In this document: positions 29,118 through 34,687 of the stretch, piece by piece
Layout: every line of letters starts with the position of its first letter
How positions within the stretch are numbered: position 1 is the first letter of the stretch
Source of the DNA: Methanothrix sp.
GTDB lineage: Archaea; Halobacteriota; Methanosarcinia; Methanotrichales; Methanotrichaceae
Reading direction: 5' to 3'
NCBI GenBank assembly: GCA_026394555.1
Contig: JAPKXZ010000052.1
Coordinates: 165,376 to 200,062 of the forward strand
Length of the DNA stretch: 34,687 nucleotides
Notes under the pieces: model-generated
The model's input: only the letters and a program-made list of their open reading frames with translations
Database searches by the model: none
What the model was told of the DNA's origin: nothing
Program-made: the position numbers and the translations under genes

Positions 29118-31979
29118 GTGAACGCTTTCGGCCTGCTTCATGATCAGATCAGAGCTAAGCTAGTGGAAGAGTCCATCTTCGAGCCGACAAAGCCGCAAGA
29201 AGAGGCCATTCCTTTCATCCTCTCCGGAGAAAATGTGCTGCTCATCGCGCCCACCGGCACGGGAAAGACGGAAGCGGCCAGCCTGCCCATCTTTCACAAG
29301 ATTCTCACCAGCGAGCGCAAGGGTACAAAGGCCGTCTACATCACGCCACTACGTGCCCTGAACCGGGATATGTTGCGCAGGTTTCAAGAATGGGGGGAGA
29401 AGCTGCACATCACGGTAGCCGTTCGGCACGGCGACACCAGCCAGGCGGATCGGAGAAAACAGGCATTAAAGCCGCCGGACCTGCTGATCACCACCCCGGA
29501 GACGCTGCAGATAATGCTGACCGGAAAGCTCCTGCGCCAAAATCTCTCCACGGTCAAGATCGTCGTGGTAGATGAGGTGCACGAGATGGCCTCCTCCAAG
29601 CGCGGCTCGCAGCTGGCCGTGCTCCTGGAGAGGCTGGCGGAGCTTGCCGGCGACTTTCAAAGAATTGGGCTTTCTGCAACGGTGGGCTCGCCAGAGGCCG
29701 TGGCCAGGCTGCTCGTCGGAACGGCTAGGAGCTTTCGCATCATCCAGACGGATGTGGAGAGGGCCAGCGATTTTCAGATAGTAAGTCCCCAGCCCACGCG
29801 GGCTGACTATACCATGGCCGGCACCCTGGAATGCGATCCCCGTCTGGCGGCGCAGATTCGCTTCATCCGGGAGACGGTGCAAAACAAGAAGTGCCTCATC
29901 TTCGTCAACACCCGTCAGGCGGCGGAGGTCTTAGGCTCTCGGTTTCGCCAGCTGGGCGAGCCTATTGGCGTGCACCACGGTAGCCTCTCGGTAGAGGCAA
30001 GGGTGGAAGCTGAGGAGGCATTCAAGGCCGGCGATTTGCGGGGCCTGATCTGCACCTCCTCTATGGAGCTTGGAATTGATATCGGCGATGTAGACCACGT
30101 CATTCAGTACAGTTCGCCACGTGAGGTCTCGCGCCTTTTGCAGCGCGTCGGCAGAGCCGGGCACAAGATCGGTCTCATCTCTTCCGGGACCATCATCGCC
30201 ACCTGTGCCGATGACGTGGCCGAAGGCTGTGCCATTGCCCGCGGGGCGGCAGCCGGCGAGCTGGAAGCCATCCTGATTCATGAGAAGCCGACCGATGTGC
30301 TCGCTAACCAGATTGTGGGGCTGGAGATGGATTTCGGGGAGATCGACCGGGAAAAGGCACACAGAATCATCAGCAGGGCCTATCCCTTCCGGCTGCTATC
30401 CAGAGAGGAGATGAACGGCGTCATCACTCAAATGGAGGAGAACAGGCTGGTGTGGCTGGAGGGCGACCTCTTGCAGAGGACCCGCAAAGCGCGGGAGTAC
30501 TACATCGAAAACCTCTCCATGATCCCGGATGAGAAGAGGTATAACGTCTACGACATCGTAGGCCGCCGCTCCGTGGGAACTTTGGACGAGGCCTTTGTCA
30601 TCAGCTTCGCCGAGCAAGGAGCCACCTTCGTCACCAAGGGGGAGATCTGGGAGATCACCGAGATTGGAGATAATGAGATCAAGGTGGTGCCCATCCACCG
30701 AAGCGGTGAGATTCCCAGCTGGACGGGAGAGGAGATTCCCGTTCCCTTCGCTGTGGCCCAGGAGGTGGGACGCATGCGCCGGGAGATCCGGCAGGTGCTG
30801 GAGCTGGAAAGCGAAGGAGGCCAAGGTAGCCAAAGTAGCGAAAGCGTAGGCAGAGGCGGAGGCGACGCCGGTCACACAAGAGATCTGGCCGTGTCCATGC
30901 TGCAGGGAAAGTATCCGGTGGACAGGGAAGCTGCAGAGGAGCTGGTCGATCTTATTAAAAAGCAGATTGAGAAAAACCTGCCCGTTCCCGATGAATCTCA
31001 TATCGTGGTGGAGAGCGGAGGGGAGGGTGCCGTCATCAACGCCTGCTTCGGTCACAAGACCAATGACACATTGGGCCGGGTAATCACCGCCATCCTTTCC
31101 GCCCGATTCGGCAGCAGTGTGGCCCTGCAGATTGATCCTTATCGAATCGAGCTGACACTGCCCAAAGCCCTGTTGGCCGAGGAGATCAAAAAGCTGCTCT
31201 TGGAGCTGGATCCGACCTACGTGGAGCCCATCCTGGAGATGACTCTCAAGAACACCACACTTTTGCGCTGGAAGATGGTGCACGTGGCCCGCAAATTCGG
31301 GGCCTTCTCCCGGGATGTGGACTATCAGAGAGTGAGCATGGCCAAGCTTCTGGCCGTCTTCGAGGGCACGCCCATGCACCGGGAGGCACTGCGGGAGATT
31401 TATCATGACCGGTTGGACATCGAGCGAGCCCGCTCGGTTCTGGAGAGGATTCGGGACGGCTCAATCGAGATCGTCACCTGCGGGCTTTCGCCCATAGGTA
31501 CAAGCGGCCGGGGCGGGGGCCGGGACGTCACCTCGCCTGAGCACGCCGATGCCGCGGTCATTGATCTCTTAAAGAACCGCATCATGAACGACCGGGTCCT
31601 TTTGTTTTGCGTGAACTGCAAGAAATGGAAGAGCATGCGCCAGGTCGAGCGAGTGCCGGAGCAGCCCGAATGTCCTTTATGCGAATCACGCATGATCGCA
31701 GCCTTGAAGCCCTGGGAGGAGGAGGAGATCAAGATCGTCAAGAAGCCGGAGAAGAAGAAGACCGCTGAGGACAAGCGCAGGACAAAGCGGGTCTTTCGCA
31801 ATGCCAATTTGGTCTTGAGCTACGGCAAGACCGCCGCTATCGCTTTAGCGAGCCGGGGGCTTGGCCCGGAGACGGCGGCGCGGGTGGTGGGGAAGATGCA
31901 GAGTGATGAGCTGGATTTTTACAGGGATATTCTGAAGGCGGAGAGGGAGTATGCCAGAACGAAGAGATTTTGGGGATAA
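29118..31979 (+). CDS. Lhr-like DEAD/DEAH-box ATP-dependent helicase
   Basis: The 953-residue protein is a superfamily 2 helicase of the Lhr (large helicase-related) group. Motif I is APTGTGKT (residues 44-51), motif II is DEVH (152-155), motif III SAT (186-188), and the RecA-2 domain has VFVNTRQAAEV-like, SSMELGIDIGDVD and LLQRVGRAGH (motif VI). It is followed by the winged-helix and Lhr core regions. Near residue 833 lies a Cys cluster, CVNCKKWKSM then CPLCESRM, probably a zinc ribbon, and then a basic tail (KKPEKKKTAEDKRR). Archaeal Lhr proteins unwind or anneal DNA and RNA in repair or RNA handling. The GTG start lies shortly after an AAATAGATAAAT stretch and the N-terminus is short. Which archaeal Lhr subgroup it belongs to needs a tree. 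Confidence 0.93.
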   Translation: MNAFGLLHDQIRAKLVEESIFEPTKPQEEAIPFILSGENVLLIAPTGTGKTEAASLPIFHKILTSERKGTKAVYITPLRALNRDMLRRFQEWGEKLHITVAVRHGDTSQADRRKQALKPPDLLITTPETLQIMLTGKLLRQNLSTVKIVVVDEVHEMASSKRGSQLAVLLERLAELAGDFQRIGLSATVGSPEAVARLLVGTARSFRIIQTDVERASDFQIVSPQPTRADYTMAGTLECDPRLAAQIRFIRETVQNKKCLIFVNTRQAAEVLGSRFRQLGEPIGVHHGSLSVEARVEAEEAFKAGDLRGLICTSSMELGIDIGDVDHVIQYSSPREVSRLLQRVGRAGHKIGLISSGTIIATCADDVAEGCAIARGAAAGELEAILIHEKPTDVLANQIVGLEMDFGEIDREKAHRIISRAYPFRLLSREEMNGVITQMEENRLVWLEGDLLQRTRKAREYYIENLSMIPDEKRYNVYDIVGRRSVGTLDEAFVISFAEQGATFVTKGEIWEITEIGDNEIKVVPIHRSGEIPSWTGEEIPVPFAVAQEVGRMRREIRQVLELESEGGQGSQSSESVGRGGGDAGHTRDLAVSMLQGKYPVDREAAEELVDLIKKQIEKNLPVPDESHIVVESGGEGAVINACFGHKTNDTLGRVITAILSARFGSSVALQIDPYRIELTLPKALLAEEIKKLLLELDPTYVEPILEMTLKNTTLLRWKMVHVARKFGAFSRDVDYQRVSMAKLLAVFEGTPMHREALREIYHDRLDIERARSVLERIRDGSIEIVTCGLSPIGTSGRGGGRDVTSPEHADAAVIDLLKNRIMNDRVLLFCVNCKKWKSMRQVERVPEQPECPLCESRMIAALKPWEEEEIKIVKKPEKKKTAEDKRRTKRVFRNANLVLSYGKTAAIALASRGLGPETAARVVGKMQSDELDFYRDILKAEREYARTKRFWG

Positions 31980-31980
31980 T

Positions 31981-31991
31981 TAAAAAAAAAG
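31981..31991 (-). terminator. U-tract terminator of the secreted-protein operon
   Basis: On the minus strand nine consecutive T bases lie about 12 bases after the stop codon at 32003. It is a typical archaeal U-tract terminator and also lies directly after the helicase stop, where it reads as A on the plus strand. Confidence 0.55.
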
Positions 31992-32002
31992 ACCAATCCC
32001 CT

Positions 32003-32566
32003 CTAGCTCTTCGTCTTCCAGAAGACAAGCAGCATGGCAAGAATTGCCGAAACGGCACCAAAAGCAGGAGTCTTCTGGGCAGGGGGCTCCTTAGCTGTGG
32101 TCTGATTGCCATTGCCATTATATGCTTGCAGCGCCGGTCCCGTTGGCATTGACGATCTCTCAGGCTCAATTGCCGCAGGGCTCTTTGCCGCTACCACATT
32201 AATGAAGGCCGTCTTCTTGCCGGAGGGCGATCCTGTGGCGGCAACATCCACCACAAAGGAGTAGTTACCTGGCGGCACATCTGCTGCCTTGACGGAGCAG
32301 TTGTATTGGGTCACCCCAGTCGGATAGACGTTTTTGATCATCTTGGGGCAGATGAAATCAATTCCTTCGGTTTGGTTCTTGAAGACCAGCTCGACATAGG
32401 CTCTCTCGCTGCCCAGGCCCTTGACCGAGACGGTGAAGTTGGCTTCGCTATGGGGCGTCATAACAATGGGCGTTACCTCAATCACCTTGAACCAGAAGGA
32501 GGCATTGGCCTGGCCCGCCAGGAGCAAGAGAAGGAGAATGAGAAGAACAGAGAAGTGATTTTTCAT
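32003..32566 (-). CDS. Secreted Ig-like protein with a PGF-CTERM-like C-terminal sorting signal
   Basis: The 187-residue protein has a signal peptide (MKNHFSVLLILLLLLLAGQA followed by NAS), one beta-sandwich domain of CARDB/NEW3-like pattern (VTPIVMTPHSEANFTVSVKG, then VPPGNYSFVVDVAATGSPSG), a Ser/Pro/Ala/Asn-rich linker and a C-terminal TPAFGAVSAILAMLLVFWKT followed by KS. The end has the layout of archaeal sorting signals (PGF/PEF-CTERM): a Pro-x-Phe motif, a hydrophobic helix and a basic tail, which an archaeosortase would process to anchor the protein at the surface. The exact motif (PAF) differs from PGF. Three NxS/T sites suggest N-glycosylation. It follows the small secreted protein gene by 22 bases. 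Confidence 0.75.
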   Translation of the reverse strand: MKNHFSVLLILLLLLLAGQANASFWFKVIEVTPIVMTPHSEANFTVSVKGLGSERAYVELVFKNQTEGIDFICPKMIKNVYPTGVTQYNCSVKAADVPPGNYSFVVDVAATGSPSGKKTAFINVVAAKSPAAIEPERSSMPTGPALQAYNGNGNQTTAKEPPAQKTPAFGAVSAILAMLLVFWKTKS

Positions 32567-32588
32567 GAGGATTAAGTTGTCTTGAAGA

Positions 32589-32882
32589 TTATAAAGAGGT
32601 TTCGGAGATATAATATTTATGCCAATTATTATTTTTATTAAGATACCAAAATCTGGAAGGCATAAAACGCCAGTAGTCAAATATGCGAGATTCAAAGCTC
32701 CAATAGTTGTTATAGGTTCCCTGATTTGGGTTGAAATACGAACCCAAAACAACAGCACCAGTTTCATGAGGGTCCATGTTGCCGATAAGGCCATGGCCGA
32801 TATGAATTGGCGCGGGATGAGCGGCACCTTGCCCGATCAACAGAGTAAGGCAAAAGCATAATGCAGCAATATATTTTTTCAT
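32589..32882 (-). CDS. Small secreted His- and aromatic-rich protein
   Basis: From ATG 32882 the protein has 97 residues: a signal peptide (MKKYIAALCFCLTLLIGQGA followed by A) and a mature part HPAPIHIGHGLIGNMDPHE that is rich in His, followed by a Tyr/Trp/Phe/Asn-rich C-terminal part (FWYLNKNNNWHKYY). Several His residues in the first 25 mature positions could bind a metal. I recognise no family. A TATA-like TTATTTAT lies about 40-50 bases upstream. It is the first gene before the sorting-signal protein and next to the trailer end of the CRISPR array. Confidence 0.6.
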   Translation of the reverse strand: MKKYIAALCFCLTLLIGQGAAHPAPIHIGHGLIGNMDPHETGAVVLGSYFNPNQGTYNNYWSFESRIFDYWRFMPSRFWYLNKNNNWHKYYISETSL

Positions 32883-32954
32883 CTCGTATCCATCCGACAT
32901 TAGTGTTTTGAATCTACGGGAATAAATAACTTAGTCTCTGCATCAAGCAGAGCC

Positions 32955-34179
32955 TCTTCAATTGTGCCACGACTTTTCAGTCATGGAAATACTACCAGAC
33001 GGAGTTGGTATCTGAGAATGTGCGACTGTGTTTCAATTGAGCCACGACTTTTCAGTCATGGATAGTGAAGCAGCTGTTTGCACAGGGTGGATATGCAGAT
33101 ACGTTTCAATTGAGCCACGACTTTTCAGTCATGGAAATATATGCTTGAACTTCCCGCTGCGGTAACAAACTCAACGGGTTTCAATTGAGCCACGACTTTT
33201 CAGTCATGGATAGGCTGACATTGTAATGTCCTCCACGATTTGGTAATAGCTGTTTCAATTGAGCCACGACTTTTCAGTCATGGATAGAGGAATATTGCTG
33301 CTCTGCCTACTCTGCTGTGTCATGGTGTTTCAATTGAGCCACGACTTTTCAGTCATGGATAGGCAGCCCAGTCCGGCCTGAGGATGTAGGTAATGTCTCT
33401 GGTGTTTCAATTGAGCCACGACTTTTCAGTCATGGATAGAACTATTTTCTAGTAGTGCTGGGTAACGCGATACTCGCGTTTCAATTGAGCCACGACTTTT
33501 CAGTCATGGATAGACTTTATTAAGGAATTTGATCAAGATCTTAACACGACTGTTTCAATTGAGCCACGACTTTTCAGTCATGGATAGATCATTGCGTCAC
33601 TTGCTTTTCTGGCAATAAGATGGTGTTTCAATTGAGCCACGACTTTTCAGTCATGGATAGATTGGGGTTGCTTTCACCCCGCCCGCCGGAGTCAATATAT
33701 GTTTCAATTGAGCCACGACTTTTCAGTCATGGATAGATAGGCGGAGGGCCGACGCAGCATTGTCGTAGAATTCCAGTTTCAATTGAGCCACGACTTTTCA
33801 GTCATGGATAGTCTTCATCTCTTTGCCACAAGAGAGACACTTGAAAATTGTTTCAATTGAGCCACGACTTTTCAGTCATGGATAGGCGGTTTACGACCCC
33901 AGTAATCCCAAAAAAAAACCTGCGTTTCAATTGAGCCACGACTTTTCAGTCATGGATAGTATGTGGCAACGATCTAACAAGAGGGTAGGATTAAGCAGTT
34001 TCAATTGAGCCACGACTTTTCAGTCATGGATAGGCTGATGAATTGACGGATTGGCAGAAGCGACAAATTGGGTTTCAATTGAGCCACGACTTTTCAGTCA
34101 TGGATAGTCTACTTTTTTCGCGCGAGGCTTCCCATGAGACAAGGTTTCAATTGAGCCACGACTTTTCAGTCATGGATAG
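32955..34179 (-). CRISPR. CRISPR array with 17 repeats of 36 bp and 16 spacers
   Basis: The 36-base repeat starts GTTTCAATTGAGCC and ends CAGTCATGGATAG on the plus strand. I find 17 copies, starting at 32955, 33030, 33103, 33178, 33252, 33327, 33404, 33478, 33552, 33625, 33701, 33776, 33850, 33924, 33998, 34072 and 34144, with spacers of 36-41 bases. On the minus strand the repeat ends in ATTGAAAC, the typical 5' tag of archaeal type I/III crRNA, and CCATGACT-GAAA-AGTCGTGG forms an 8-bp stem with one G-U pair and a GAAA loop; on the plus strand that pair would be a C-A mismatch. The array is therefore read leftwards, with the leader on the right. The leftmost repeat (32955) has several changes, and that repeat and the one at 33103 end GGAAAT, as expected at the old end. 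There are no cas genes except the cas2-like remnant at 34428. Confidence 0.97.
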
Positions 34180-34427
34180 GGCAGTCATTTTTGGGCCTTT
34201 GCCGTTATCGAAAAAAAGCCGAAAAACGCGGATCGACCGGACTGCCAAACATTTTTTGGATTCTAGCCATTTTATTAAATCCGATTCGCTATGCGCAGAT
34301 TCAGCGCGGATCGTCGACACTCTATATAATTTTTATAATTGTGCGTATGTCTTCACGGGAGTTTTCGTAATACTGGCTCGTCTTGAGCCTCTATAACCTC
34401 CCGGAACCACTTCTCTTCCCAAGTCAA
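34180..34427 (-). promoter_or_regulatory. CRISPR leader
   Basis: This A+T-rich stretch lies at the new end of the array. On the minus strand TATA-like elements occur near 34321-34340 (AATTATATAG) and near 34258 (TTAATAAAA), and a long T-rich run lies near the first repeat. An inverted repeat, GGCAGTC at 34180 and GACTGCC near 34239, spans the first 65 bases next to repeat 17. No gene is visible here. Confidence 0.6.
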
Positions 34428-34562
34428 TCATTCTATAATAATTTTCCGCTCATCGTGCGATTTGTGAACCCCCATGAACACAATTCTTTCCTCGACCCTG
34501 CCGTCATTTGGGCCGAGATCTATGATCATAACTCGATCCTCATCCGGATTATAGTTATTCTC
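34428..34562 (-). pseudogene. Fragment resembling the C-terminal half of Cas2
   Basis: A minus-strand frame of 44 codons, bounded upstream by TAG at 34563-34565 and ended by TGA 34428-34430, reads NYNPDEDRVMIIDLGPNDGR and continues to a final HDERKIIIE. The pattern (acidic DPxED, hydrophobic strand IxDLGP, then a spacer with basic residues, then Gly and a final strand of Ile/Val) is that of the C-terminal half of many Cas2 proteins. The N-terminal half, which carries the first strand and catalytic Asp, is not found in any frame of the 125 bases upstream. It lies directly upstream of the leader in the order cas2-leader-array, the usual arrangement. It could be translated as 33 residues from ATG 34529 but would not be functional. 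Confidence 0.5.
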
Positions 34563-34687
34563 CTAACTTTTTACACTAAAAATTTATCCACCCAGGATTT
34601 TGAATATCCATCTTTTCTATAATAAAGTATATTTAAAGCGCAGTCATGGCTTTTGACAATCGCTTCATTAAAATATGTGTATTTGGA

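Noticed and set aside
34043-34396. 117-residue ORF running through the end of the CRISPR array
   Set aside because: It consists of repeat and spacer sequence and is not a gene.

Overview
This window looks like a chromosomal segment of a methanogenic archaeon of the Methanosarcinales, most likely Methanothrix (Methanosaeta). That is an inference. It rests on a chromosomal protein MC1 gene, DUF1699, DUF2193 and DUF2180 genes typical of methanogens, a COG1340 coiled-coil protein, an Lhr-type archaeal helicase, TATA-box promoters close to start codons, and a CRISPR repeat of archaeal type. Coding regions are fairly G+C rich and intergenic regions are A+T rich. TAG is used as an ordinary stop by many intact genes here (hemerythrin, lipoamide dehydrogenase-like, GapN, aquaporin), so in-frame TAGs are read as lesions and not as pyrrolysine.

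Layout. 1-3.0 kb: an AlbA_2/ATPase regulator cut by the window edge, a small gene coupled to an MC1 gene broken by TAA, a hemerythrin-like protein and a DUF1699 protein. 3.0-3.8 kb: a gene-free G+C-rich island with many hairpins. 3.8-8.3 kb: a disulfide oxidoreductase, integrase remnants, a flavin reductase, a coiled-coil protein and an AEC permease. 8.4-12.4 kb: Tex, a 1.2-kb gene-poor region, and a secreted protein with DPYQP repeats. 12.5-15.3 kb: a divergent pair sharing one TATA box, an intact aldo/keto reductase, a Doc-like toxin and a decayed second reductase copy. 15.4-17.7 kb (minus strand): a sulfur operon, TusA-DsrE-IscS-IscU, whose IscS lacks the PLP lysine. 17.9-20.5 kb: DUF2193 (disrupted by a 61-bp tandem duplication), DUF2180 and an aquaporin. 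20.6-23.2 kb: a secreted two-domain fasciclin protein and a GapN-type aldehyde dehydrogenase. 23.2-27.9 kb (minus strand): a metallo-beta-lactamase/rhodanese pair split by one TAG, a secreted protein, TspO, an HPPD-like dioxygenase, a cupin and an unknown protein. 28-32 kb: QueE, a small protein and the Lhr helicase. 32-34.7 kb: two secreted proteins, a 17-repeat CRISPR array, its leader and a cas2-like remnant.

How the genes fit together. The strongest functional unit is the sulfur operon. Two sulfur-carrier proteins (TusA, DsrE) precede a cysteine-desulfurase homologue that cannot hold PLP in the usual way and an intact IscU scaffold. This fits Fe-S assembly from sulfide or carrier persulfide and not from cysteine. 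The metallo-beta-lactamase/rhodanese pair about 6 kb away may also handle persulfide sulfur. The CRISPR array is read leftwards: its minus-strand transcript would end each repeat in ATTGAAAC and form a stem with a GAAA loop, the degenerate repeats lie at the far left, and the cas2-like fragment lies upstream of the leader.

The window carries many broken genes: MC1, the second aldo/keto reductase, integrase pieces, DUF2193, the MBL-rhodanese fusion and cas2. Either this lineage is accumulating pseudogenes, or the assembly contains errors. Coordinates and starts were worked out by eye, and no database search was run.
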